The notes below the pieces were generated by a model that had not been told where the DNA came from, ran no database searches, and saw only the letters and a list, made by a program, of their open reading frames with translations. DNA of 64,000 bases from Xanthobacteraceae bacterium (GTDB taxonomy: Bacteria > Pseudomonadota > Alphaproteobacteria > Rhizobiales > Xanthobacteraceae), in assembly GCA_019454205.1 (NCBI GenBank), contig CP075369.1, positions 2,294,001-2,358,000 on the forward strand. The letters run 5' to 3'. Shown piece by piece: positions 33,714 through 42,222 of the stretch. Each line of letters begins with the position of its first letter. Positions within the stretch are counted from its first letter, which is position 1. The position numbers were made by a program, and so were the translations under genes.

Positions 33714-34067
33714 CTAGAACAGGCGCGCGCCGTCCGCGACATCGTGGTCGGGCGAGAACAACACGACTGCGCCTTCCGCATCGGGGAAACCGAGCGTCAG
33801 CACTTCCGACATGAACGGCCCGATCTGCCGCGGCGGAAAATTCACCACCGCGGCCACTTTCTTTCCGGGCAATTCTTCCGGCTTGTAGTATTTCGTAATT
33901 TGCGCGGAAGACTTCTTCACGCCGATCTGCGGCCCGAAGTCGATCTTCAGCTTGATCGCGGGTTTCTTTGCTTCGGGAAAAGCGGCGGCTTCGACGATCG
34001 TACCCACGCGAATATCGACCTTCATGAAATCGCCGAACGAAATCTGCGGCGCTGGAGCGTCGTCCAT
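33714..34067 (-). CDS. csaA: CsaA-like tRNA-binding protein, copy 1
   Basis: 117 aa. The EMAP/tRNA-binding OB fold: FMKVDIRVGTIVEAAAFPEAKKPAIKLKIDFG, KKSSAQITKYY, and AVVNFPPRQIGPFMSEVLTLGF. CsaA dimers bind tRNA and act with protein-export chaperone functions in Bacillus. A second copy follows directly upstream on the same strand. Stop abuts the kinase stop. Confidence 0.88.
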   Translation of the reverse strand: MDDAPAPQISFGDFMKVDIRVGTIVEAAAFPEAKKPAIKLKIDFGPQIGVKKSSAQITKYYKPEELPGKKVAAVVNFPPRQIGPFMSEVLTLGFPDAEGAVVLFSPDHDVADGARLF

Positions 34068-34098
34068 CGCTTTCTCCAGTTCTCGGAAATTACAGGGC

Positions 34099-34434
34099 TT
34101 AATACATCTTGCCGCCGTCCGGCACTTTCAGGTCCGGCACGACCAGCGTCGCGCCATTCGTGCCGGGGAAGCACAGGACGAGCACTTCCGATTTCAGCGG
34201 GCCGATCTGGCGCGGCGGGAAATTCACCACCGCCGCGACCTGCTTGCCGACCAGCTTTTCGGCTGAATAATTCTTCGTGATCTGCGCCGAGGAATTCTTC
34301 TTTCCGATCTCGCCGCCGAAATCGATGACCAGCTTCAAAGCCGGCGTCTTCGCTTCGGGGAACGGCAAGGCTTCCACAATCGTACCGACACGAACGTCCA
34401 CTTTCGCAAAATCATCGACGGTTACTTGCGACAT
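34099..34434 (-). CDS. csaA: CsaA-like tRNA-binding protein, copy 2
   Basis: 111 aa from ATG at 34434. Same fold and motifs as copy 1 (FAKVDVRVGTIVEALPFPEA, NSSAQITKNY, AVVNFPPRQIGPLKSEVLVLCF), with the final part different (GTNGATLVVPDLKVPDGGKMY). The two copies differ in surface-loop residues, so a recent duplication followed by drift is likely. Preceded by GAAGGGGCTGAAG. Confidence 0.88.
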   Translation of the reverse strand: MSQVTVDDFAKVDVRVGTIVEALPFPEAKTPALKLVIDFGGEIGKKNSSAQITKNYSAEKLVGKQVAAVVNFPPRQIGPLKSEVLVLCFPGTNGATLVVPDLKVPDGGKMY

Positions 34435-34456
34435 CTTCAGCCCCTTCTTGAAATTA

Positions 34457-35131
34457 TCAAATTGCTGCCGGCGCGTTTGGGTCGGCCGGGAATTGTTCGT
34501 CGCGGCGCGAATGCCGCGATGGCCCGCGGCCCGGCACAAAACGGCAAAGCCCGTTCATGAAGTTGGCGAGACGCTCGCCCTTCTCCAGTTGCCGGTCGAG
34601 CGCGGCCATGGTGCGCGCAAGCCCCGGATCTTCGTCATGCAGCCAGGTCATCGTGACTTGCGCGAACATCGCGGCGAGACCCTGCGCCCGCATTCCGCCA
34701 ACGAGGCCCGACGAGCCGATCCCGGCCGCCGACAGCATCCATTGCTGCGAGCGCACCGCGAGTTTGTTCAGGCCAAGCGCAAGGCGCGGATTGCTGCGCG
34801 CCGAGTTCGCAAGCGAGCGCACCGCTTCGCGATAGGGCGCGAGCGCTTCGAAGCGGCGCATCAGCACCTCGAACAGGCGGTCGCGCGCAGGCTGATCCGC
34901 CAGTTCGGGATCTGGCTTCGACTGTTCGCCGCCGGACAACACCTTCTTGTCCGTCTCGCGCATGAACGCAGCGATCATGTCGAAGGTCGAACCGAACTCG
35001 CCGCGCAGGTCGGCGAGCGTGACATTCGCGAGTTTTGCGATTTCAGAAAGCTCGATGCGCTCGAAGCGCTTCTCGGCAAGCAGCGTGAGGAATGCGCCGA
35101 GGATTTTTTCGCGTGCCTGTGCGTCTGCCAT
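34457..35131 (-). CDS. TetR-like transcriptional regulator
   Basis: 224 aa. N-terminal helix-turn-helix: REKILGAFLTLLAEKRFERI and LSEIAKLANVTLADLRGEFGS, as in TetR proteins that act in the cytosol as repressors. The large C-terminal ligand domain is not of a recognised subfamily; a COQ9-like shape is conceivable. A 25-base palindrome about 100 bases upstream of the start may be its operator. Followed by the tandem csaA genes on the same strand. Confidence 0.78.
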   Translation of the reverse strand: MADAQAREKILGAFLTLLAEKRFERIELSEIAKLANVTLADLRGEFGSTFDMIAAFMRETDKKVLSGGEQSKPDPELADQPARDRLFEVLMRRFEALAPYREAVRSLANSARSNPRLALGLNKLAVRSQQWMLSAAGIGSSGLVGGMRAQGLAAMFAQVTMTWLHDEDPGLARTMAALDRQLEKGERLANFMNGLCRFVPGRGPSRHSRRDEQFPADPNAPAAI

Positions 35132-35231
35132 TGAGGAATTCCTCCTGATGCGAAAACGCCGGAAATCCGATGCGGTTCAGTCTAGGGAGAGCCTGTGGCG
35201 ATGGGAAGGCGTCCGCTATTCGGGCGCTGCA

Positions 35232-35256
35232 CCGATCTCCGGTTTACCGAGATCGG
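35232..35256. promoter_or_regulatory. Palindrome upstream of the TetR gene, candidate operator
   Basis: CCGATCTC (35232-35239), nine-base spacer, GAGATCGG (35249-35256). A perfect 8-base inverted repeat located about 100 bases upstream of the regulator's start codon, between it and proC. The location suits TetR autoregulation; not tested. Confidence 0.4.
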
Positions 35257-35325
35257 AATATAAAACGACCAAATCGGCTAAAGCCTGCCTGGTATGCGGC
35301 GATCCGTAATGACAAGGCAGGAAAA

Positions 35326-36144
35326 CTACCCCGCCAGTTCCTTGCCGCGCTTCGTCGCAGCCGCCACCGCTTCTTCGAGCAGCTTGTCGAAACCGCCCTC
35401 GCCCATCAGGATTTTCAGCGCGGCGGCAGTAGTCCCGTTCGGCGACGTGACGTTCTCGCGCAGCTTCGACGCCGGCAGGTCAGAGCGATACAGAAGCTCT
35501 CCTGCACCGGAGACGGTTTCGCGCGCGAGTTTGGCGGCGAGTTCTTTCGGAAGACCCGCCTTCTCGCCTGCGCGCGCCAGCGTTTCCGCGAGCAGGAACA
35601 CATAAGCGGGACCGGAGCCGGACACGGCGGTCGCCGCATCCATCAACGCTTCGTCTTCGAGCCATTCCACGGGGCCGGTGGAGCGCAGCACCGCATCGGC
35701 CAGCGAGCGCGCCTCGACGCCTGCCTTCCGGTTCGGTGTCGCCGCCGTGATACCGCGGCCGATTGCGGCCGGCGTATTCGGAATGGTGCGGATCACCGGC
35801 GATGACGGGAAAATATTTTCGAGAAACGAAATCGTCCGCCCCGCCATCACCGAGACGACGACGGTGTTCTCGTCCGCGAAAGCCGCGAGCGGCGGCAGCG
35901 CCTCCGGCGCGACCTGCGGCTTCACCGCGAGGATCATCGCGGCGGCTTTGCTTTTCGGATCCTGATTGAGTTCGATTTTATGCTTCGCGAGCAGTTCGCG
36001 CATTTCCGGCGGCGGCCCCGGATCGCGCACCACGACCTGCGAAGCGGGCAGCCCGGCCTTCAGCCAGCCTTCGAGCAGCGCGCCGCCCATCTTGCCCGCG
36101 CCCGCGAGCAGTACGGTGCCCTTCAGCGCGGAGAGCGCGCTCAT
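35326..36144 (-). CDS. proC: Pyrroline-5-carboxylate reductase
   Basis: 272 aa. Rossmann start VLLAGAGKMGGALLEGWLKAG, NAD(P) contact region KAAAMILAVKPQVAPEAL, and the C-terminal signature TAVSGSGPAYVFLLAETLAR with AKLARETVSGAGEL. Makes proline from pyrroline-5-carboxylate in the cytosol. Four bases downstream of the YbjN-type gene, with which it shares an operon, as in other Hyphomicrobiales. Confidence 0.95.
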   Translation of the reverse strand: MSALSALKGTVLLAGAGKMGGALLEGWLKAGLPASQVVVRDPGPPPEMRELLAKHKIELNQDPKSKAAAMILAVKPQVAPEALPPLAAFADENTVVVSVMAGRTISFLENIFPSSPVIRTIPNTPAAIGRGITAATPNRKAGVEARSLADAVLRSTGPVEWLEDEALMDAATAVSGSGPAYVFLLAETLARAGEKAGLPKELAAKLARETVSGAGELLYRSDLPASKLRENVTSPNGTTAAALKILMGEGGFDKLLEEAVAAATKRGKELAG

Positions 36145-36148
36145 GACG

Positions 36149-36679
36149 TCACGCCTCGCCGGCGGTCTCGAACAGGGCGGCGTCCATCGCTTCGCGCGCG
36201 GTCTTGCCCGCCCAGATCACGAACTGGAACGCCGGGTAGTAGCGCTCGGCGGCGCTCACCGCATTTTCCAACAGCGCTTCGCATTGTCTTCCGCTGGCCT
36301 CCGCACCGCCGGAGAGTACCAGCCCGTCGCGATACATGACGAGGCCTTCCTCCGACCACAGGTCGAAGTGGCCGAGCCAGAGTTGCTCGTTGACCATCGC
36401 CAGCAGGCGATAGATTTCGCCGCGGCGCGCTTCCGGCACCTTGAGGTCGAACGCGCAGGCGATGTGCAGCGCCTCCAGTTCGTCCATCCACTGGAAGGAG
36501 ACGTTGTAATCGGTGTTGCGGCCCTTGATGGAAAGCGTGATCTCGGACTCGTTCGAGCGCTCGAACGACCAGTCGTTGACCGCGGCCAGCCGTTCTACGA
36601 GATCGACGGGATTGATCCCCGCGCCAAACTCGAACTCAGCCAACGCCATTTCCACGTTCCTTTCCCGCAGGCCCGCCAT
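36149..36679 (-). CDS. YbjN domain-containing protein
   Basis: 176 aa. The YbjN fold is recognisable: PVDLVERLAAVNDWSFERSN, NVSFQWMDELEALHIACAFD and RRGEIYRLLAMVNEQLWLGHF, with LVMYRDGLVL. Function of the family is unknown (YbjN of E. coli affects stress and motility). The ATG at 36679 has CGGAG 8 bases upstream; a second ATG at 36649 is also well placed. Upstream of proC in the same operon. Confidence 0.85.
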   Translation of the reverse strand: MAGLRERNVEMALAEFEFGAGINPVDLVERLAAVNDWSFERSNESEITLSIKGRNTDYNVSFQWMDELEALHIACAFDLKVPEARRGEIYRLLAMVNEQLWLGHFDLWSEEGLVMYRDGLVLSGGAEASGRQCEALLENAVSAAERYYPAFQFVIWAGKTAREAMDAALFETAGEA

Positions 36680-36885
36680 TGAATCGCTCCGCGTTCCCCG
36701 GCCATGCCTGCCGGGGTCGCCGCTTTGCTCTCCGTGACGATTGCTGCCGCAACCTGCTGATTCGCCAAAATGAATCGCAAATCAGCGGGTTCAGAAGAAT
36801 CGAATTTGCCGCCGCCATCAATGGCGGTTCGGTGACTTCCCACAGCGCCGGGCCGCAAAAACCCAAATAAGCGGTGGAGAACCCG

Positions 36886-37152
36886 TCAGATGGTCGGGAC
36901 CTGCTTTTTCGCGAGCGCTTCAAGCTCCGCGATGCGCGCGGCGAGTTTCTCGTTCTCCTCGCGGGCATTGGCGGCCATTTCCTTGACCGCCTCGTGCTCC
37001 TCGCGGGTCACGACATTCATGCCGCGCATGATGCGCTCGGCCTGGCTGCGGACGATGGTCTCGATCTCCCGCTTCACGCCGTTGGCGACCCCGGCGGCGT
37101 CGTTCGCGAGCTTCGCGAACTCGTCGAACAGTCGGTTGCTGGTCTGCGGCAT
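36886..37152 (-). CDS. Ubiquinone biosynthesis accessory factor UbiK/BMFP
   Basis: 88 aa from the ATG at 37152 (MPQTSNRLFDEFAKLANDAA), with an AGGAG 6 bases upstream. The family of small coiled-coil trimeric lipid-binding proteins; VTREEHEAVKEMAANAREEN and KLAARIAELEAL form the C-terminal coil. In E. coli UbiK helps late ubiquinone synthesis; the brucella relative is called BMFP. Divergent from lgt. Confidence 0.85.
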   Translation of the reverse strand: MPQTSNRLFDEFAKLANDAAGVANGVKREIETIVRSQAERIMRGMNVVTREEHEAVKEMAANAREENEKLAARIAELEALAKKQVPTI

Positions 37153-37251
37153 TGGCGGCTCCTGTTCGCCCGGCGGGCGCTGTCCCTTCACAATGGGGAT
37201 CGAATAGGCCGCCCGCAAGGCATACGCTTGACTTGCCTTAACGCAGGGCGG

Positions 37252-38133
37252 ATGCAGCCGCGGATGTCTCTCGCAATGCCCTTATTCGCGCTGCCCTTCC
37301 CGATGATCGACCCGGTGCTAATTTCCATCGGCCCGCTCGCGATCCGCTGGTATGCGCTCGCCTATATCGGCGGGCTGGTCGCCGGCTGGTGGCTTGCGCG
37401 GCGCGTTGCCGCGGAGAAGGAGCCGTGGGGCGGAACTTCGCCCATGAAGCCGGAAGACATCGACGACCTGATCGTCTGGGCGGCGCTCGGCGTCGTGCTC
37501 GGCGGCCGCATCGGCTACGTGCTGTTCTACAACCCCGCCTATTACTTCTCGCACCCTTCGGAGATTCTGGTGCTGTGGCGCGGCGGCATGTCGTTCCATG
37601 GCGGCATGCTCGGCACCATTCTAGCGCTCCTGCTGTTCGCACGCTCGCGCGGCATCCCGATGCTCTCGATGCTCGACGTTGCCGCCATCGTTACGCCGAT
37701 CGGGCTGTTCTTGGGACGCATCGCCAACTTCATCAACAGCGAACTCTGGGGCCGCGTCACCGACGTGCCGTGGTCTTTCGTATTCCCGAACGGCGGCCCG
37801 CTGCCGCGTCATCCGAGCCAGCTTTACGAAGGCGCGCTGGAAGGCATTATCCTGTTCGCAGTCCTGCTCTACGCATGGCGGCGCGGCGCGCTGAAATATC
37901 CGGGCACGATCGGCGGATTGTTCGTCGGCGGCTACGGCCTTGCGCGCATCGTGAGCGAGTTCTTCCGCGAGCCGGATGCGCATATCGGCTACCTCACCGG
38001 CGGCCTGACCATGGGCATGCTGCTTTCGCTGCCGATGCTGCTGGTCGGCGCGGGCGCGATCTGGTTCGCAGTAAAACGCGGCGCGGTGAAATTCGTGGCA
38101 CCAAAACCGCCGAAGACGAATGAACGCGCTTGA
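37252..38133 (+). CDS. lgt: Prolipoprotein diacylglyceryl transferase
   Basis: 293 aa inner-membrane enzyme adding diacylglycerol to lipobox cysteines. IRWYALAYIGGLVAGWWLA, GGRIGYVLFYNPAYY, the signature WRGGMSFHGGMLG with the conserved His, GRIANFINSELWGRVT and HPSQLYEGALEG are all present, as are about seven helices. Start could be 37252, 37264 or 37276 (MPLFALPFPMIDPV). The coding end overlaps the next start by 14 bases. Confidence 0.95.
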   Translation: MQPRMSLAMPLFALPFPMIDPVLISIGPLAIRWYALAYIGGLVAGWWLARRVAAEKEPWGGTSPMKPEDIDDLIVWAALGVVLGGRIGYVLFYNPAYYFSHPSEILVLWRGGMSFHGGMLGTILALLLFARSRGIPMLSMLDVAAIVTPIGLFLGRIANFINSELWGRVTDVPWSFVFPNGGPLPRHPSQLYEGALEGIILFAVLLYAWRRGALKYPGTIGGLFVGGYGLARIVSEFFREPDAHIGYLTGGLTMGMLLSLPMLLVGAGAIWFAVKRGAVKFVAPKPPKTNERA

Positions 38134-39226
38134 GCGCGAAATCCGTGCGCTGATCGAAGCCGAAGGCCCGATCCCGCTCTCGCGCTACATGGCGCTCTGC
38201 CTCGCTCACCCGGAATACGGCTACTACACCGCGCGCGATCCCTTCGGCGCGGGTGGCGATTTCGTCACCGCGCCGGAAATCTCGCAGATGTTCGGCGAGA
38301 TGGTCGGGCTGTGGTGCGCGGAAGTCTGGCGGCTGATGGGTTCGCCCGCCCGCGTGATACTGGCCGAACTCGGACCCGGACGCGGCACGCTGATGCGCGA
38401 CGCGCTGCGCGCCGCGAAAGCGATGCCAGGCTTTCCCGATGCCATCGAATTGCATCTCGTGGACATGAGTCCGGTGTTGCAGGAACGCCAGCGCGAAACG
38501 CTGCACGGCGCGGTATCCTCGATTGCATGGCACGGCAGCGTCGAGACTCTGCCTGACGGCCCGCTGATCGTCGTCGCCAACGAATTCGTGGATGCGCTGC
38601 CGGTCGGTCAGTTCGAGAAGAAAAATGGCCGCTGGTTCGAGCGCAGGATCGGTATCGGCGCGGACGGCGGTTTCGCCTTCGGCCTGCATCCTGCGACGCC
38701 GCCATCGTTCGAGCAAACCTTGCCGGAGCGGCTGCGCCCTGCACCCGACGGCGCGATCTTCGAACGCCGCGAGCAGGAGCCGGTCGCAAAAATCGTTTCG
38801 CGCATCGGCGCACAGGGCGGCGCGGCATTGCTGATCGACTACGGCCACAGCGAGAGCGGCTTCGGCGACACGCTGCAAGCGGTCGCCAAGCACGATTACG
38901 CCGAGCCGTTGGAGAATCCCGGCGAGGCGGATCTCACCACCCAGGTCGATTTCGAGTCGCTCGCCACGCTCGCATCAGAAACCGTGCGCGCGGAACGTAT
39001 CGTCACGCAAGGCGCGTTCCTGAAAAACCTCGGCATCGAAATCCGCGCCGCGGCGCTCCGGCAGAAAGCCACCGAGGCGCAACGCGATGAAATCGTCTCC
39101 GCGCTCTCGCGCCTCACAGGTCCGGCGCCGGGGATGGGCGAGATGTTCAAGGCGCTCGCCTTCGCGCACGCTTCGCTTCCTTCGCTGCCGGGATTTGACG
39201 CGGCCGAGCCATCCGCGCGAATTTAA
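38120..39226 (+). CDS. SAM-dependent methyltransferase, MidA/NDUFAF7 family
   Basis: 368 aa. Hallmarks: PIPLSRYMALCLAHPEYGYY, DFVTAPEISQMFGEMVG, SAM site LAELGPGRGTLMRDAL, and VVANEFVDALPVGQFE. The human relative NDUFAF7 methylates an arginine of NDUFS2 during complex I assembly. Here it is in an operon between lgt and pgeF, usual in Hyphomicrobiales. Overlaps lgt by 14 bases. Confidence 0.92.
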   Translation: MNALEREIRALIEAEGPIPLSRYMALCLAHPEYGYYTARDPFGAGGDFVTAPEISQMFGEMVGLWCAEVWRLMGSPARVILAELGPGRGTLMRDALRAAKAMPGFPDAIELHLVDMSPVLQERQRETLHGAVSSIAWHGSVETLPDGPLIVVANEFVDALPVGQFEKKNGRWFERRIGIGADGGFAFGLHPATPPSFEQTLPERLRPAPDGAIFERREQEPVAKIVSRIGAQGGAALLIDYGHSESGFGDTLQAVAKHDYAEPLENPGEADLTTQVDFESLATLASETVRAERIVTQGAFLKNLGIEIRAAALRQKATEAQRDEIVSALSRLTGPAPGMGEMFKALAFAHASLPSLPGFDAAEPSARI

Positions 39227-39230
39227 AACC

Positions 39231-39995
39231 ATGAAAGTCGAATCCGCCGCGCTCGCGAAACTCCCCGGCATCCGCCACGCCTTCTTCACGCGCGAGGGCG
39301 GCGTATCGGAAGGCATCTATGCTTCGCTGAATGGAGGCGTCGGTTCGAACGACGAACCCGTGAAGGTCGCGGAAAACCGCCGCCGCATGGCGGAAGCGCT
39401 CGGCGCGAAACATCTTCTCACCTGCTACCAAATCCATTCCGCCGACGTGGTCGTCGTTGATCGCTCATGGGCGGGCGAGAGCGCCGCGCGCGCCGACGGC
39501 ATCGTGACGCGCACCAGAGGCCTCGCGGTCGGCGCTTCTGCCGCCGATTGCGGACCGCTTCTGTTTGCCGACGCGGGAGCGGGCATCGTCGCCGCCGCCC
39601 ATGCCGGATGGAAAGGCGCGCTCGGCGGCATCGCGCAAGCCACGGTTGCGAAAATGGAGAGCCTCGGCGCGGCGCGCGCCAACATCGTCGCCGCCATCGG
39701 CCCGCTGATCCGCCAGCAGAGCTACGAGGTCGGCCCCGAATTCGCGGAGCGATTCCGCGCGGCCGACGCCGCCCATGCGCGCTTTTTCGCGCCCTCGCAG
39801 AAGCCGGATCATTTCATGTTCGATCTCGGCGGTTTCATCCAGCTTCAACTGGAGGCCGCAGGCGTCGGCCGGATCGAAGACCTCGGCCTCGATACCTACG
39901 CGGACGAGAAGCGCTTCTTTTCCTATCGCCGTACCACCCACCGGCGCGAGCCGGATTACGGCCGGCAGATTGCGGCAATCGCACTCACCCCCTGA
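39231..39995 (+). CDS. pgeF: Peptidoglycan editing factor / polyphenol oxidase family protein
   Basis: 254 aa. Formerly called multi-copper laccase domain protein YfiH. GIRHAFFTREGGVSEGIYASLN, CYQIHSADVVVV with the conserved histidine, SAADCGPLLFAD with the cysteine, AAAHAGWKGALGG with the second histidine, and IGPLIRQQSYEVG. PgeF keeps wrong amino acids out of peptidoglycan stems by acting on UDP-MurNAc-Ser-type precursors. Start 39231 is four bases after midA. Confidence 0.93.
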   Translation: MKVESAALAKLPGIRHAFFTREGGVSEGIYASLNGGVGSNDEPVKVAENRRRMAEALGAKHLLTCYQIHSADVVVVDRSWAGESAARADGIVTRTRGLAVGASAADCGPLLFADAGAGIVAAAHAGWKGALGGIAQATVAKMESLGAARANIVAAIGPLIRQQSYEVGPEFAERFRAADAAHARFFAPSQKPDHFMFDLGGFIQLQLEAAGVGRIEDLGLDTYADEKRFFSYRRTTHRREPDYGRQIAAIALTP

Positions 39996-40037
39996 GTCCG
40001 ATCTCTGGTCTGCACCGGATCGGCAATATTTAATCGT

Positions 40038-40061
40038 CCAGGTCGGACAAGCCCGACTTGG
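40038..40061. other. Hairpin in the pgeF-prs intergenic region
   Basis: CCAGGTCGG (40038-40046), loop ACAAGC, CCGACTTGG (40053-40061) pair with one G-T position. No U-run follows, so it is not a simple terminator. It sits in the 160-base gap between pgeF and prs; either an operator or mRNA structure. Role unknown. Confidence 0.35.
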
Positions 40062-40155
40062 AGGTGGACTGCATCCCGCCCCGTATTTACACGGCTGCGC
40101 GTGGCCGCTAGTGACGTTTGTGTAAAGGGCAAAGCCCGCTACCGGGTGCCCGCGG

Positions 40156-41133
40156 ATGATGGCGTTCATGTCGGGTCGCGCAGTCAAGAACAACGGCAGC
40201 ATCAAGCTCGTCGCCGGAAATTCGAATCGCGCGCTGGCCGAGACCATCGCTTCCTATCTCGAAACGCCCATGACGAAAGCGACCGTGCGGCGCTTCGCCG
40301 ACATGGAAATCTTCGTCGAGATCGAGGAGAACGTCCGCGGTCAGGACGTCTTCATCCTGCAATCCACCTCGTTCCCCGCGAACGACCACCTGATGGAATT
40401 GCTGATCCTGACCGATGCGCTGCGCCGCTCGTCCGCGCGCCGCATCACCGCGGTCGTGCCCTACTTCGGCTACGCGCGGCAGGACCGCAAACCCGGCCCG
40501 CGCACGCCGATCTCGGCGAAGCTGGTCGCGAACCTGATCACGCGCGCCGGCGCCGATCGCGTGATGACGGTCGATCTCCACGCCGGACAGATTCAGGGCT
40601 TCTTCGATATTCCGACCGACAACCTCTATGCCTCGCCGGTGATGACGCGCGACATCAAGGAACGCTTCGACCTCGGCAAGCTCACCGTGGTCTCGCCGGA
40701 TGTCGGCGGCGTGGTGCGCGCCCGCGCGCTCGCGAAGCGCATCGACGCGCCGCTCGCCATCATCGACAAGCGCCGCGAGCGCCCGAACGAATCCGAAGTG
40801 ATGAACGTGATCGGCGACGTCGAGGGCCGCAGTTGCATCCTGATCGACGACATCGTGGATTCCGGCGGCACGCTGGTAAATGCCGCCGACGCGCTGCTCG
40901 AAAAAGGCGCGACCAGCGTGCACGCCTACATCACCCACGGCGTACTCTCCGGCGGCGCGGTCGCGCGCATCACCGCGTCGAAGCTGAAGGAACTCGTGAT
41001 CACCGACACGATCCAGCCGACCGAAGCCGTGCGCGTCGCGCGCAACATCCGCGTGCTTTCGATTGCCAGCCTGATCGGCGAAGCCATCGGCCGCACCGCG
41101 CACGAAGAGAGCGTTTCCAGCCTCTTCGACTGA
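40156..41133 (+). CDS. prs: Ribose-phosphate pyrophosphokinase
   Basis: 325 aa. Class I PRPP synthase: IKLVAGNSNRALAETIASYL, ADMEIFVEIEENVRGQDVF, flexible-loop region VVPYFGYARQDRKPGPRTPI, VDLHAGQIQGFFDIP and the PRPP motif CILIDDIVDSGGTL. Makes PRPP from ribose-5-phosphate and ATP for nucleotide, His, Trp and NAD synthesis. Start at 40156; a later ATG at 40168 (MSGRAVKNN) is also possible. Confidence 0.96.
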   Translation: MMAFMSGRAVKNNGSIKLVAGNSNRALAETIASYLETPMTKATVRRFADMEIFVEIEENVRGQDVFILQSTSFPANDHLMELLILTDALRRSSARRITAVVPYFGYARQDRKPGPRTPISAKLVANLITRAGADRVMTVDLHAGQIQGFFDIPTDNLYASPVMTRDIKERFDLGKLTVVSPDVGGVVRARALAKRIDAPLAIIDKRRERPNESEVMNVIGDVEGRSCILIDDIVDSGGTLVNAADALLEKGATSVHAYITHGVLSGGAVARITASKLKELVITDTIQPTEAVRVARNIRVLSIASLIGEAIGRTAHEESVSSLFD

Positions 41134-41281
41134 TTGTGGCCATCACAATATTATGACCGCATAAAATTCAGGCTGCGCGTTAACGAAATTGTGCGGCGCC
41201 GCCACATAGGCTCCTAATTTCCGGGGCAAAGAGTTCCCGCATCTTCGCGCTATCGCCGTTCAATTCCATAGGGAGGGCCCT

Positions 41282-42031
41282 ATGAGACACGCTATCGCTG
41301 CCGCCGCAATTTTTGCCTTCGCCGCGGGAATGGCCCACGCCGAACCGGCGGGCCAGAACCAGGACGATCCGCTTCGCGCGCTGATCGAGAAGTCGCTCGC
41401 CGATTCGAAGCTCGAACAGCATCCCGCAGCGGAAACCGACTGGAGCGCGCTGAGCGACGAGGCGATCCTGAACAGCATCGCCGAGCAGGAAAAAACGCCC
41501 GACTATTTCGTGCTGAAGCCGGTGCAATCAACCAGCCGCGCATTACCCTCGAAGTTCGAGCTGAACCGCGGCCAGATTCGCGTGAACGTCGAAGGCAACG
41601 TCACCACCGCCAGCTATAACAACGTAATTCCCGTGAACGCGCTTGCCGGAACGATCCCCGGCGCGTCTTCAGGCGGCACGGGCCAGATCAGGGGCCGGGT
41701 CGAATATGTCGGCTCGTCCTGGCAGTTCTTCGGGGGCACCAACCGTAGCGTCGTGGCGAACGACGACGGCACGCTGAGCATTGCCAACGCCATTGTCGGC
41801 GGAACCTATTACAAGCTTCCGCAGAGCCTCTGGGGCGGCAAGATCGGAACCGCCTTCGAGGTGAACCCCTACGGCGACGCCAAGACCCGACTGGAGTACC
41901 GCCAGAAGTTCGGTTCGGATTTCGAGGGCTTCCTCTCGGCCGAGCGCACCACGCCCTGGCAGGTAGCGCCCTCCTCGACCCCGGTGAACCCGCTGGACGT
42001 GCTCCGGGCGGGCGTCACCCAGCGCTTCTAG
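41282..42031 (+). CDS. Exported hypothetical protein, possible outer-membrane protein
   Basis: 249 aa with a signal peptide (MRHAIAAAAIFAFAAGMAHA). An acidic helical part (residues 25-70) is followed by glycine-rich strands (GQIRGRVEYVGSSWQFFGG, GSDFEGFLSAERTTPWQV) and a final phenylalanine (VTQRF), as in outer-membrane beta structures. ATG has GGAGGG 6 bases upstream. Followed by a clear terminator. Family not recognised. Confidence 0.7.
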   Translation: MRHAIAAAAIFAFAAGMAHAEPAGQNQDDPLRALIEKSLADSKLEQHPAAETDWSALSDEAILNSIAEQEKTPDYFVLKPVQSTSRALPSKFELNRGQIRVNVEGNVTTASYNNVIPVNALAGTIPGASSGGTGQIRGRVEYVGSSWQFFGGTNRSVVANDDGTLSIANAIVGGTYYKLPQSLWGGKIGTAFEVNPYGDAKTRLEYRQKFGSDFEGFLSAERTTPWQVAPSSTPVNPLDVLRAGVTQRF

Positions 42032-42068
42032 GCCCCGGTTTCGGGCCCCCGCAGGGTCTTCCCGAAAG

Positions 42069-42097
42069 GGCTGAATCCCACGTTGATTCAGCCTTTT
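42069..42097 (+). terminator. Rho-independent terminator after the 41282 gene
   Basis: Stem GGCTGAATC (42069-42077), loop CCACGTT, GATTCAGCC (42085-42093), then TTTT. Perfect 9-bp stem on the plus strand, 38 bases after the stop codon. Confidence 0.85.
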
Positions 42098-42222
42098 CCT
42101 GCCGGTATAAGCCCGCTCGACAACGCCCCCAGGACCACGGCCAGCGCGACCGCGCGAACCCGGTGCCCCCGCCGGAGCGAATAATTTTTGCTTTCGGCAC
42201 AGAGACTTACGAAGGACCGACC

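Noticed and set aside
36874..37251. In-frame extension of lgt to 36874
   Set aside because: It lies across the divergent ubiK gene and is not Lgt-like; the conserved Lgt start lies at 37252-37276.
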